Positions 25,093 to 34,070 of a stretch of 64,000 bases of DNA are shown here, in pieces; position 1 is the stretch's first letter, and every line of letters begins with the position of its first letter. A program made the translations under genes and the position numbers. Under the pieces are notes generated by a model. The model made no database searches. It saw nothing but the letters and a program-made list of their open reading frames with translations, and had not been told where the DNA came from. This stretch comes from Bin34 sp965219935 (GTDB taxonomy: Bacteria; Chloroflexota; Anaerolineae; Caldilineales; Caldilineaceae): contig CBDCOU010000003.1 in the NCBI GenBank assembly GCA_965219935.1, positions 2,232,001 through 2,296,000 of the forward strand, read 5' to 3'.

Positions 25093-28083
25093 ATGAATCA
25101 GCGCACTGCCGGATGGCTGGCCTGCCTGTTGCTTTGGGCGGGTTGCACACTGTTCGGGACTGACACCGCCAGGGCCCAAACCGCCGACCCGGCCACCGAA
25201 CCCGCCGACAACATCGGGCATCTGTCCATGGAGGCCACGGTCGACACGCTCCTGGCCTCCATGACCGTGGCGGACCGCATCGGTCAGCTGTTCGTGATTC
25301 CGTTCCAGGGATCCTCCATCCGTCAATCCGATGCCATCGTGCGACTGGTGCACGACTATCGGGTGGGGGCCGTGGTGCTGACGGAGCAGAACGGCAACAT
25401 CGACAATTCGCCCGACAGTGACACGCCGCGCCAAGTTGCCGCGCTGACCAGCCAGCTTCAGGCCCTGCCCTGGGGCCTGTACGCCCCGCGCGGCGAACTG
25501 CCGTCCGATCAGGCCGACATTGTGGCGGACCACTGGATGCGGCTGCCGGATCCGTTGCTGGAGGCGGGACTTGGCATCCCGCTTCTCATCGGGGTGTCGC
25601 AAACCGGCCCGGACCAATCGGCGCCGGTCCTGCGCAGCGGGTTCACGGCAATGCCGAACCAAATGGCCGTGGGAGCTGCGTGGGATCCCGCCTATGCCCA
25701 GGCCCTGGGCACGATTCTGGGCCAGGAACTGGCTGCCGTGGGCATCAACATGCTGCTGGGACCCAGTCTTGACGTACTCGGACCGGATGGCCGCCAACCA
25801 TCCGGTGTGCGCGCCACATCCACCTATGGGGGCGACAGTTGGTGGGTCGCCGAAAACGGTGCCGCCTTCATCCAGGGGATCGCCGAGGGCAGCAGTGGTC
25901 GGGTCCTGTCCATTGCAGGACACTTTCCGGGACAGGGCGGCAGCGACCGCGATCTCAACCAGGAACTGGCCACCATCCAGCGTTCGCTGACGGACCTTCA
26001 GCGGAACGAACTGTTGCCTTTTGCACGGGCCGTACAGGTCCGAAGGGAGCCCGGGACCGCTGGTCCCGGAAGTCCGACGACCGGCCTGCTGACCAGCCAC
26101 ATCCGGTACAGCGGCTTCCTGTCGTCGCGCGAACGCACGCCACCCATCAGCCTGGCGCCGCAACTGGAGGAAATCCTGGCCTTGGATGCCTTTGCCGGTT
26201 GGCGGGAGGCCAGCGGCTTGTTGATGAGCGGGAAGCTGATCGTGCCTTCGCTGAGCAGCTACTACGGACAGTCGGGCCAAACCACCTTTGCCAACCGCAT
26301 CGCCAACGATGCCTTCCAGGCCGGCAACGACCTATTGTGGCTGGCCGGTGCCGGGCCGTTGGATCCGAACACGGCATCGGTCCTGCAGGAGGTCATCCTG
26401 TTCTTCAATGTCCAGTACCTGGAGAAGCCGGATTTCGCGCTGGCTGTGGACAACGCCGTGCGGCGCATCCTGCAAGCCAAGCTCCGTCTCTACCCTCCTG
26501 CCTTCTTCGATCGGGCCGCCTGGACCAAACTGGAGGAGGCCGACAACCCATTGTCGATGCAGACGATCCGACGCCTGGCGCCAATCGGCGACAGCCTTTC
26601 GGATCCAGAGGTTGTGGCCGTGGGCTTTGATCCACTGGCCAGCCAGATGCTGGGCGGGGTGCCGGACCAACTCAGCGAAGGCAGCCTGGCCGTGAAGGCC
26701 GGAATCATCACATGGGTTGCGCAGGATGCCGCCACGCTCCTGCACCTGGATGCCGAACAGGCCGCGGATCAGGTCCGGGCCGTGCCCAACCCGGACGATC
26801 GCCTGCTCATATTCACCGACGACCGCACGCGCCCGACCTGTCCCGGGTGCCAACCGGAAACAATCCTGGCAGTCGATCAGGTCGAGGCCACCATCCTGCG
26901 CCTGTTCGGTCCGGATGCCACGGCCCAGATAGAGCCCGACCGCATTTCCAGCTACGGTTTCGATGACGTGGCGGCCTGGCTCAACCGCACTGCCAACACC
27001 GTGGCTCAGTTCCGCATGGATCGCGCCCTGACGGAAGCCACATGGGTGATCTTCGCAATGCTGGATGTGGATCCCGAACAGTATCCTGCCAGCGAGGTCG
27101 TCCACCAGTTCCTGCGGCAAAAGCCGGACCTGCTCCTCGGCAAGCGGGTGGCGGTGCTCTCATTCGACGCGCCGTACATGCTGGACGAGACTGAAATCAG
27201 CAAGCTGTCGGTGTACATCGCCGCCTACAGCCCCAACCCGCCGTTTGTGGAGACCGCGGTGCGCGGCCTGTTCCACGACCTGGAGATGACCGGTGCGCCG
27301 CCGGTCAACGTGCCGGGCACGCCCTACGGCAGTCTGGTCGAACGGCTGGAGCCGGACCCGAACCAGGTAATCCCCCTGACAGTGTTCGACGACAAGCACA
27401 GTTCCCTGGATCTGCAGGCCCTGGAAGTGCGGCTGGGGGATTCCCTGCAGATCCGGGCCGGCCCCATCCTGGACCGCAACGGCAACCGGGTTCCCGACGG
27501 CACCCCGGTGGAGTTTCTGCTCCGATATCCCAACGACAACCTGGACCTGCGCATTGATCCAATCCCCACGCGGGACGGCAGTGCCACCATGGATCTGCTT
27601 CTGGATCGCGCCGGCACCCTTGAACTGGCTGCGCGCAGCCTGGAAAGCACGACCAGCATCGGGTTTCAGATTCGGGTCGAGGAGGAAAGCGCGGCCCAGA
27701 TCCTCACGGTGCAGCCCACGGTTACGCCCCTGACCAACACCGAGTCGCCGTCCGCGGAACCCGGTCCGACGATCAACCGCACCCCCGCGCTGCGCTGGAC
27801 ACTGACACCGTTGTCCTTCCTTGGCTCGCTGGCGGTCCTCCTTGCCTGTCTGGGGCTCTACGCTGTGTTTTGGGCACGCGATCTGGCCGTGGAAAGGAAG
27901 GTCCTCAACATGCTCTGGGGTGCGGGCATCAGTGCCGGCCTTTACGTCGCCGCTGCCTTTGTGCTCCCGTTCGCGACCCCACACCTGAACCAGGCAACGC
28001 TAATGCTCGTCACGGCCATCCTGTCCGCCGGCAGCTGCCTTGTGGTCCTGGGCTGGTTCCACCTTGTCCGGGCCGATCACTGA
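25093..28083 (+). CDS. GH3-like lipoprotein with substituted catalytic motifs
   Basis: 996 aa. A signal peptide with lipobox LLWAGC implies lipid anchoring after export. Residues about 50-470 follow the GH3/NagZ barrel (MTVADRIGQLFVIPF at the start). The acid/base loop KHFPGHG...DSH reads AGHFPGQGGSDRDLN, and the nucleophile region (normally VTDDL) reads LLMSGKLIV near residue 374, so both catalytic Asp and His appear lost. A second Rossmann-like region covers about 500-740, then beta-domains, a Pro/Thr stretch and three hydrophobic segments at the C-terminus (from about 895). It is probably a wall-associated binding or structural protein. Its last 20 codons are repeated at 29664-29732. Confidence 0.8.
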   Translation: MNQRTAGWLACLLLWAGCTLFGTDTARAQTADPATEPADNIGHLSMEATVDTLLASMTVADRIGQLFVIPFQGSSIRQSDAIVRLVHDYRVGAVVLTEQNGNIDNSPDSDTPRQVAALTSQLQALPWGLYAPRGELPSDQADIVADHWMRLPDPLLEAGLGIPLLIGVSQTGPDQSAPVLRSGFTAMPNQMAVGAAWDPAYAQALGTILGQELAAVGINMLLGPSLDVLGPDGRQPSGVRATSTYGGDSWWVAENGAAFIQGIAEGSSGRVLSIAGHFPGQGGSDRDLNQELATIQRSLTDLQRNELLPFARAVQVRREPGTAGPGSPTTGLLTSHIRYSGFLSSRERTPPISLAPQLEEILALDAFAGWREASGLLMSGKLIVPSLSSYYGQSGQTTFANRIANDAFQAGNDLLWLAGAGPLDPNTASVLQEVILFFNVQYLEKPDFALAVDNAVRRILQAKLRLYPPAFFDRAAWTKLEEADNPLSMQTIRRLAPIGDSLSDPEVVAVGFDPLASQMLGGVPDQLSEGSLAVKAGIITWVAQDAATLLHLDAEQAADQVRAVPNPDDRLLIFTDDRTRPTCPGCQPETILAVDQVEATILRLFGPDATAQIEPDRISSYGFDDVAAWLNRTANTVAQFRMDRALTEATWVIFAMLDVDPEQYPASEVVHQFLRQKPDLLLGKRVAVLSFDAPYMLDETEISKLSVYIAAYSPNPPFVETAVRGLFHDLEMTGAPPVNVPGTPYGSLVERLEPDPNQVIPLTVFDDKHSSLDLQALEVRLGDSLQIRAGPILDRNGNRVPDGTPVEFLLRYPNDNLDLRIDPIPTRDGSATMDLLLDRAGTLELAARSLESTTSIGFQIRVEEESAAQILTVQPTVTPLTNTESPSAEPGPTINRTPALRWTLTPLSFLGSLAVLLACLGLYAVFWARDLAVERKVLNMLWGAGISAGLYVAAAFVLPFATPHLNQATLMLVTAILSAGSCLVVLGWFHLVRADH

Positions 28084-28199
28084 CACAAATGGGGCTGATT
28101 GCATCAGCGCCTCCCGGACCGGCAGGCCCGGGTATGACCGATGGCAGCCGGACCGGTTCTGCTGGCCCTGTGGCAGGGGGTCGCCTAGCTCCGGAAGTA

Positions 28200-28400
28200 T
28201 GCCCGCGGCTGTGGCATCTCGTGGCCCGCTGGCACGACCTCGTGCGAGGTCAACACAATCCGAAAGTCCCCGCTTCCACCAACCGCCTCGAGAGCTGGTT
28301 TGGCCGCTTCCAACCCTGGACCCGCCTGACGCAGGGGCTGAAGACCGAGGCCGGCGCGCCCGCCACTGCGTGGGCCTGATGGCCCGCGGCATGGCCTGAC
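28200..28400 (+). pseudogene. C-terminal fragment of a DDE-type transposase, copy 1
   Basis: The frame reads LWHLVARWHDLVRGQHNPKV, then STNRLESWFGRF and LTQGLKTEAGA; a one-base shift then recovers HCVGLMARGMA. The TNxxE pattern fits the final catalytic Glu region of DDE transposases. The N-terminal part is missing. The exact IS family is not assigned. Confidence 0.6.
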
Positions 28401-28447
28401 ACGGCATCGGGAACCGGCGGACACCCATGACGGCCCGCAACCAATAG

Positions 28448-28468
28448 CAACGAGACTGAAACAGGGCC
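28448..28468 (+). repeat. Dispersed IS-end motif, site 1
   Basis: CAACGAGACTGAAACAGGGC lies about 50 bases after transposase fragment 1. Near-identical 21-base motifs follow transposase fragments at 29192-29213 and 37456-37476, and one lies in reverse at 35041-35061; probably the right end of one insertion-sequence family. Confidence 0.65.
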
Positions 28469-28649
28469 GTATATTGCCCAGCCATCGCACGGGTCCCCTA
28501 TCGAAGATGTTCTAAGCTGCATCAACGAAAGCAAGCCCCGTACGGTTCCCTTTGGAAGTCGGAATGCCCCCCGATTTACCTTCCCGTTATGCCGATGGCG
28601 TCGCCAAGCCCGAAAAGGGCGCGGCAAACCCGCTCAAAACTGCCCGAAC

Positions 28650-28702
28650 CATAGATTATATAATATTGTATAATTATCACGTAGTGTCATATATTAATTG
28701 AG
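28650..28702. other. AT-rich patch
   Basis: About 50 bases made almost entirely of A and T (ATTATATAATATTGTATAATT...) in a GC-rich genome. A similar patch lies at 35225-35268, also beside insertion-sequence remnants. It may be foreign DNA or a promoter-like/insertion hot spot. Confidence 0.6.
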
Positions 28703-29059
28703 GGGATGGGAAGCGACCCAACCAGCCCTCCAGCAGGTAAGTACTGGCGCGGATCTCCGGATCCCGCTGCCGGTGCACCAGCAACCATCTGGTGGATCAG
28801 GTTTCGCGCGCCAAGGGTTCCGTTTGCCCAGAAACCGGATCCCGGCTCACCGCGTTCAGAACCGTGCGCTGCATGTGCAGTCCGCAGGGCAGGACCGTAG
28901 ACAGGGTTGTCGGTCGTCACTCCCTGGAGCCAGCCGCGCCAGTCGAGTGCGGGAATTCAGCCGCCGGTCCAGCCGTTCGCCCTTCGGTCCCCGGACCACG
29001 ACCGCCGTTCGTACCCGATGAGCTCAGCCAGGCCTCGTCCCTCTCCAGCCACGGCGGCA

Positions 29060-29131
29060 GGGCGGCCTGCGGGCTCGCCTAACGCGGGGGCTGAAGACCG
29101 AGGCCGGTGCCCGACCACTTTGTGGGCTTGA
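29060..29131 (+). pseudogene. C-terminal fragment of the same transposase, copy 2
   Basis: RLTRGLKTEAGARPL is encoded here, matching RLTQGLKTEAGA of copy 1 at both protein and DNA level, again followed by degenerate sequence and an IS-end motif about 60 bases on. Nothing recognisable of the catalytic core remains upstream. Confidence 0.6.
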
Positions 29132-29191
29132 CGCGGCTTCGGGTACCCCCCGCTTGTACGGAAAACACCCTGAATGACCTGCCACCAAATG

Positions 29192-29213
29192 GAAACGAGA
29201 TTGAAACAGTGCC
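29192..29213 (+). repeat. Dispersed IS-end motif, site 2
   Basis: GAAACGAGATTGAAACAGTG with following CC; differs by a few bases from sites 1 and 3 and is placed the same way after a transposase fragment. Confidence 0.65.
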
Positions 29214-29300
29214 CATGACGGGGAACCGGTCCCCGGAACAAACAAAAGCGCGATAGCATTTCGAGATGTAGACAGTTGCATTTTATGTCGCATTGACATA

Positions 29301-29336
29301 TTATCGATGGCATGCACCTTATCGGTGGCATGCACC
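29301..29336. repeat. Two tandem copies of an 18-bp unit
   Basis: TTATCGATGGCATGCACC is followed directly by TTATCGGTGGCATGCACC, one base different. Each unit contains the palindrome GCATGC, so it could be a double protein-binding site or a replication slip in non-coding debris. Confidence 0.85.
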
Positions 29337-29663
29337 ACACAGCAGTCTCCAGGGTCTTCTTCGACGCACCCGCGGAATTGGAGTCTGCTGCAGGTGTCCC
29401 GGGATGACATGTTGACCTGCGGGCTGGGGTGATCGTCACCGACTCCGCCGGCGTCCGGGTGTCGCGGGGCCGCGACCGGACGGACATGCTCAGCACCGTC
29501 AACCACCGAGCCGGACCCGGGCATCAGCCCCCACACCAGTGTGGAGCTGGCGTGGACGGTACCGACCTCCGCGACGAGCATCGCCAACTTCGAGATCCAG
29601 TACTGCACTTCGGGCGCGTGCACCGACAATCCGGCCTTCCGTTGCTCGGGTAAGGTCGGATGA

Positions 29664-29732
29664 GCCAAAGTGTTCGCCGGCGGCTACCTTGTGGTTCCGA
29701 CTTGGTTTCTCCTTGCCCGGGCTGACCACTGA
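29664..29732 (+). pseudogene. Diverged copy of the GH3-like gene 3' end
   Basis: The frame ending at TGA 29730-29732 reads VFAGGYLVVPTWFLLARADH, matching the last residues of the GH3-like lipoprotein (LSAGSCLVVLGWFHLVRADH). A stop at 29661-29663 closes the frame upstream. DNA similarity covers about 28025-28090 against 29671-29737, including the bases just after the stop. Confidence 0.7.
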
Positions 29733-29818
29733 CACAGCCCCGTCCTGGCATCCAGCAATCCAGCCTCCCGGCAGGGCCAACAACCCTCTTCCGTACCACG
29801 GATTGCAGGCCGGGTCCG

Positions 29819-31732
29819 CTACAGCGGCACCGACGTTCCGATGCCCAGTTCTCTAGCCCGGGCATAGACCAGGCCGGCGGAAACCGTGTCCTGGACAGCC
29901 AGGCCGACCGACTTGAAGAACGTAGTCTCGCGGGCGGACGTGCGTCCGGAACAGCGACCCGTAAGCAGGTCGCCAAGCGAACCGACAATATGGTCCTCCG
30001 TGATGGTCCCGTCGGCCAGCGGGATCAGCAGGTCGCCGGCCTCCTCCATCATGGCTTCCCGGTCGTCCACATACACTGTCGCACGCGCGACGGTGGCTGC
30101 CGGCACCTCCCTGCGATCCGGCTGAAACACGCCGACGGCATTGACATGGACCCCTTCCTCCAGATCGCTGTCCGCGAAGACCGGCGTTGCGGAGGTGGTC
30201 GCGCAGCATACGATGTCGCTGTCCGCCAGCGCCTCGCGCGGCGAGGTCGCGGCCTGATACTCAATGCCAGCGGGCAGTTGGTCCCGCAGGTCCTCGATCA
30301 TCCGCGCCACGTTGGCCGTGGTGGGAGAGTAGACACTGATCCTTTCGAGACGGCGTATCTCGCTGACGGCCGCCGCCTGGGTCCGCGCCTGCACGCCCGC
30401 ACCCAACACGGCTAGCCGACCGGCTCCGGCAGGAGCCAGCAAATCGGTGGCCAACCCCGCCACGGCTCCCGTGCGAATGGCCGTCAAGGCACCTCCGTCC
30501 ATGCCGGCCAACACCTTCCCGGTGGCTGCATCCACCAGGAGCACCAGCCCGTGGATTACCGGTTCGCCGCGCTCGGCATTGTCCGGATAGACGGACACCA
30601 CCTTGACCGACGTGTGTCCTGCAGAGGAGCCGTCCCGCATCCAGGCCGGCATCACGAGCGATATCCCGGAAGTGCCGGGCGGATTGATCTGGGAGCGTAC
30701 CGGCTGCACGACTTGGCCGCGGGCCAAAGCCTCAAATGCCGTGCGCATGCCGCCGACTGCCCTGTTCATGGGCAGGCAGCGAACCACCTCGTCTCCCGAC
30801 AGCATCAGGATCGCGTCGCCTTGTTGGAATTGAGACATGTCACCATCCTTGGGTGCGGCATTCGGATCGGATCCGTGCGGACGGCCCGGGGCAGCCTGTG
30901 CCCGGACCCGCCTTGTGCGTTCAGTTCCGGCGGCGCGTTTGGCGGCAGCGCTGCCGCGCGGTTCCAGGCCGGAACGCAGGTCGAGATCGGCCCTGTCGAG
31001 CAACTTGCCAACCTGGCCAACCGTGGTGCCCAGTTCACGGGCCAACGACTGCCGGGACCATTGTGTCCCGCCGTCCGCCGGCGCCTCCGACAACTTGAGC
31101 AACAGACGTTCCAAATCCGGACCGGGGTCCTTGCGCGGTCGGCCGGACCGGGGCCTGTCGGTCAGGCCTCCGATGCCCTCCTCCAGGTATCGGCGGCACC
31201 AGTGCAGAACCCTGGGGCTGGCCATGTCCAGCCGTTCGCCGATCGCCGGTGCATTCAGGCCCCGGTGGGCCAGAAGCACCACCCGTGCCCGTTGGGCCAG
31301 GCGGTTTTCGATTCGCGGCTGCTGGGCAAGTTTTTGGAGTTCCAGGACCTGCTCGTCGGTCAGGTCCACGTCCCGGACCGCGCCTCGCTGACCTTGCAGT
31401 TCCAGATTGGATACCGAGGCCTGCCGCAAGTCCCTGAGTTGCGGTCGCCGCCCCGATTGCCCCGCATGCAGACGGCGCGTCAGGATGCCTGCGAAGCCGA
31501 AATCGGCAAACCGCCGACGCCACACGCTGACCTGACTGGCCGAAATGCCCAGTTGCCCGGCGATGTCTCCGGTGGTGCGCCCGTCCGCAGCCATCAGGAT
31601 CGCCAGATACCTGCGCCTCATCGCCTCGCCGGTGGCCGGGTTGTTGAGCAGCTCCTCCAGTTGTGCGCGTTCGGACGCGGACAACTCCACGCGGATGGGC
31701 GGGCGTCCAATGTGGGAACTGGATGGGGTCAT
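29819..31732 (-). CDS. Tandem-HTH region fused in frame to ornithine cyclodeaminase-family enzyme
   Basis: 637 aa if read from ATG 31732, with no stop in between. Residues about 1-110 and 115-260 are two helix-turn-helix units like the N-terminus of IS630-type transposases (DIAGQLGISASQVSVWRRRF; AIGERLDMASPRVLHWCRRY, then DRPRSGRPRK). No DDE domain follows. From about residue 299 (ATG 30838) the sequence is a complete 339-aa ornithine cyclodeaminase/mu-crystallin protein: GGALTAIRTGAVAGLAT, the NAD fold LAVLGAGVQARTQAAAV, and DIVCCATTSATPVF. These enzymes deaminate or reduce amino and imino acids. An internal ribosome site suggests the enzyme can be made alone, so the fusion may be real or a chance joining to transposase debris. 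Confidence 0.75.
   Translation of the reverse strand: MTPSSSHIGRPPIRVELSASERAQLEELLNNPATGEAMRRRYLAILMAADGRTTGDIAGQLGISASQVSVWRRRFADFGFAGILTRRLHAGQSGRRPQLRDLRQASVSNLELQGQRGAVRDVDLTDEQVLELQKLAQQPRIENRLAQRARVVLLAHRGLNAPAIGERLDMASPRVLHWCRRYLEEGIGGLTDRPRSGRPRKDPGPDLERLLLKLSEAPADGGTQWSRQSLARELGTTVGQVGKLLDRADLDLRSGLEPRGSAAAKRAAGTERTRRVRAQAAPGRPHGSDPNAAPKDGDMSQFQQGDAILMLSGDEVVRCLPMNRAVGGMRTAFEALARGQVVQPVRSQINPPGTSGISLVMPAWMRDGSSAGHTSVKVVSVYPDNAERGEPVIHGLVLLVDAATGKVLAGMDGGALTAIRTGAVAGLATDLLAPAGAGRLAVLGAGVQARTQAAAVSEIRRLERISVYSPTTANVARMIEDLRDQLPAGIEYQAATSPREALADSDIVCCATTSATPVFADSDLEEGVHVNAVGVFQPDRREVPAATVARATVYVDDREAMMEEAGDLLIPLADGTITEDHIVGSLGDLLTGRCSGRTSARETTFFKSVGLAVQDTVSAGLVYARARELGIGTSVPL
30836..30850 (-). 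promoter_or_regulatory. Internal ribosome site and ATG of the cyclodeaminase part
   Basis: On the minus strand AAGGA (30850-30846) is followed by seven bases and ATG at 30838. Start here gives MSQFQQGDAILMLSGDEV, the normal N-terminus of the family, so the enzyme is probably translated from this site whatever the fate of the HTH region. Confidence 0.65.
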
Positions 31733-32136
31733 ATCGCTGGCTTTGTCTGTGGACTGTCCAAGGGTTTGCCGGTTCGTGCGCAGCGGTGACAGGAGCGACG
31801 GCATCCCCCCGGAGCAATCCGGGACAGTCTGCCGTGTCCGTCCGCTGCGCCGGTATGGTCCATGCTGCACAACCGCGACGAGGTTGAAGCCGTAGTCTCT
31901 GGCCACCGGCATGCGCCGTGACCGGACTGCATTCGTCCGCGGAAGGAATCAGCATACACAAGTGGGACCGTGGGCCATCGGCGTGTTCTCGGATAGTGAT
32001 TCACCAAACTGCCGCGGGATATGCGCATCCACACCCCACCTGGTTGCCTGCCGACGATGTGCCCGTCCTGTAGGATTCCCCAGTCCGCCCCGTAGTGGTG
32101 CAGGACCTTCACAATGCAGCTTCAAGGCAGGTAAAA
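31733..32136. other. Intergenic region between divergent HTH-OCD and SDR genes
   Basis: In-frame extension of the HTH ORF reaches 31912 but has no recognisable protein sequence. GCGACGAGGTTGAAGCC at 31876-31892 is a weak relative of the dispersed IS-end motif, supporting a transposon origin for the HTH part. The SDR ribosome site AAGGCAGG is at 32124-32131. Nothing else is seen. Confidence 0.45.
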
Positions 32137-32916
32137 ATGATGCTCACGGGTCGCAACGCTCTTATCACTGGCGCTACCAAGGGCATCGGACGCGCCATCG
32201 CCCTGGCCATGGCGGAAGCCGGCGCCAACATCGCGGCGACAGGACGCAATGAGGAAGAGCTGGCCAGTTTGCAGGCCGAAGTCACGCGGATGGGTCCCGC
32301 CTGCCACACCCGGGCCGTGGACTTGTCGCTCAAGGATGCCGCGGCCACCGTGTTCGACTTTGCCAAGTCGACCTGCGGGGACATCCACATCCTCGTCAAC
32401 AACGCGGGCATCGGCTCCAGCCAGCAGCCCATGCTGGTATCGGAATATGACGATGCGTTTTGGCACCTGATGATGCACGTCAACCTGACCGTCCCCTACC
32501 AGCTCGTGCGCATGGTATTGCCGGAGATGATCGAACGCCAACACGGACGCATCATCAACGTGGCGTCCATCAACGGCAAGGTGCCGACCTCCTTCGGTGT
32601 GGCCTACACCGCCAGCAAGCATGGGCTGCTTGGAGTGACCAAGTCGGTTGCCCTCGAGAATGTAGCGCACGGCATCACGTCCAATGCCATTTGCCCCGGG
32701 CCGGTCGTGTCCAAGTTGAACAATGCCCGTATCCAATTCGACGCGGACCGCCTGGGCCGCAGTTTCGAGGAGCAGGAAGAAACGATGACCGGCCATGGCC
32801 GACGAATGGTGCCGGAGGAAATCGCCCCCCTGGCCGTCTTCCTGGCCGGCGATGGCGCGGCCATGATCAACGGTCAGTCGTTGAACGTGGATGCCGGCAA
32901 CGTGATGGCAGCCTGA
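32137..32916 (+). CDS. Short-chain dehydrogenase/reductase
   Basis: 259 aa from ATG 32137, after AAGGCAGG. The classical SDR pattern is complete: cofactor loop TGATKGIGRAIA, ATGRNEEEL after the second strand, NNAGIG, the catalytic Ser of VASINGKV and YTASKHG with Tyr and Lys, then CPGPVVSKL. An Arg/Asn after the second strand slightly favours NADP. SDRs of this type reduce or oxidise sugars, polyols or 3-oxoacyl groups. It is convergent with the Gfo/Idh gene (11 bases between), within a run of sugar-oxidising genes. Confidence 0.92.
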   Translation: MMLTGRNALITGATKGIGRAIALAMAEAGANIAATGRNEEELASLQAEVTRMGPACHTRAVDLSLKDAAATVFDFAKSTCGDIHILVNNAGIGSSQQPMLVSEYDDAFWHLMMHVNLTVPYQLVRMVLPEMIERQHGRIINVASINGKVPTSFGVAYTASKHGLLGVTKSVALENVAHGITSNAICPGPVVSKLNNARIQFDADRLGRSFEEQEETMTGHGRRMVPEEIAPLAVFLAGDGAAMINGQSLNVDAGNVMAA

Positions 32917-32926
32917 CTGGATTGTC

Positions 32927-33982
32927 TCAACCCCCCAGGGGCAGGCTGATTCTCCGACCCTCCTGCGCGGACTGGTAGGCCGCCAGGACCATCTCCACCG
33001 AAACCCGTCCCTCTTCCGCCGTGATGGTTTCGTCCGTGCGGCCCAGCACGTAGTCCACGAAGGGCCTGGGCACGTTGCCGATGCGCGCTCCGTGCGCATC
33101 GGGGATATCCATGGGGATCTCGGTCCAGGCCTTGTCTCCCTGTCGAATGTAGCGCAGGGCACAGGCGTTGGCAGGCCGCGGCGCGGCGGTTGACGGACCA
33201 TCGTCGTAATCCTGGATGATGGTCCCTTCGTCCCCGTAGATTTCAGTTGTGTTGACCCCGGCCACCGTAGTCGAGGCATTGAACAAAAAACCCATCTCAC
33301 CCTTGCCGAAACGATAGACGGCCATGCCGGTATCGTCGGTGTCGATGGGCGTCACAATGCGATCGATTTCGGCCATCACCGACACCGGCTGCCCCAACAG
33401 CCAGTAGAACCAGTCCGCCGGATGGCTGGCGTCGTCGAAGAACATGCCGATGTTGGCCTCCGGATCAAAGTGCCAACGGCTGGGGCTGTTGACGAACTGC
33501 GGATTCAGCAGCACGCCAATGCAGTGGCGGCGGCGTACCACGGAGACGTTGCCGACGACCCCTTCGTCCAACAGCCGCTTGATGGCCTGGTTGGAGGGAT
33601 CCTGGCGCATCTGGAAGGCCATGCTGAACTTGACGCCGCTGTCGTTGACGGCCTTGATGATGCGGTCGCAGTCGGCCAGTGTCGTGGCCATGGGTTTCTG
33701 CAGCAGGATGTGCTTCCCGGCCGCCGCCGCCAATTCCACCATGTCGGCGTGGCGGTTGGTTTCGATGCCGATCATCACCGCGTCGATGCCGGGATCTTCG
33801 ACCACGGCGGCCGCGCGGTCCCTGAACTCATGGCCGTAATTCGCCGCGGCGGCTTGGCCGCGCTCGGGATTGTCGTCCCAGGAGGCGACCACTTCGGCGT
33901 CGGGAAAGTCCCGCAACACCCCGCAGTAGGCACCCACATGCCCGTGGGCATGGCTCAATACGCCCAGCCGTACCTTGTCCAT
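32927..33982 (-). CDS. Gfo/Idh/MocA-family oxidoreductase
   Basis: 351 aa, no Tat signal. The N-terminal Rossmann fold starts VRLGVLSHAHGHVGAYCGVL, where the usual GxGxxG is replaced by S-H-A-H-G-H. HILLQKPMATTLADCD is the family EKP-like motif with Lys. The C-terminal alpha/beta substrate domain includes the HPADWFYWLLG region. Members oxidise or epimerise sugars, inositols and sugar derivatives with NAD(P). The unusual glycine loop resembles a sub-group seen in marine Chloroflexota and Poribacteria. Followed on the same strand by a PhyH gene upstream. Confidence 0.87.
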   Translation of the reverse strand: MDKVRLGVLSHAHGHVGAYCGVLRDFPDAEVVASWDDNPERGQAAAANYGHEFRDRAAAVVEDPGIDAVMIGIETNRHADMVELAAAAGKHILLQKPMATTLADCDRIIKAVNDSGVKFSMAFQMRQDPSNQAIKRLLDEGVVGNVSVVRRRHCIGVLLNPQFVNSPSRWHFDPEANIGMFFDDASHPADWFYWLLGQPVSVMAEIDRIVTPIDTDDTGMAVYRFGKGEMGFLFNASTTVAGVNTTEIYGDEGTIIQDYDDGPSTAAPRPANACALRYIRQGDKAWTEIPMDIPDAHGARIGNVPRPFVDYVLGRTDETITAEEGRVSVEMVLAAYQSAQEGRRISLPLGG

Positions 33983-34070
33983 TGCCTATCCCATTGCTGA
34001 CTGGTGTCACCAGCCCGCGCGGCAGGCCGGCAAATCCGAGATTGCTGTCGCAGCTGTGCCGGAACCGGTC

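Larger units (their letters stand above)
28084..29818. mobile_element. Decayed transposon debris between two copies of a gene 3' end
   Basis: No intact gene in 1.7 kb. It holds two fragments of one DDE-type transposase, repeated putative IS ends, an AT-rich patch and a tandem 18-bp repeat (listed separately). The region is bounded left by the end of the GH3-like gene and right by a diverged copy of that same end (29664-29732), as if insertion or recombination had split a tandem duplication. Confidence 0.6.

Noticed and set aside
28084..29818. A CRISPR-like array suggested by the repeated 21-base motif
   Set aside because: Repeats are hundreds to thousands of bases apart, follow transposase fragments and have no regular spacers.
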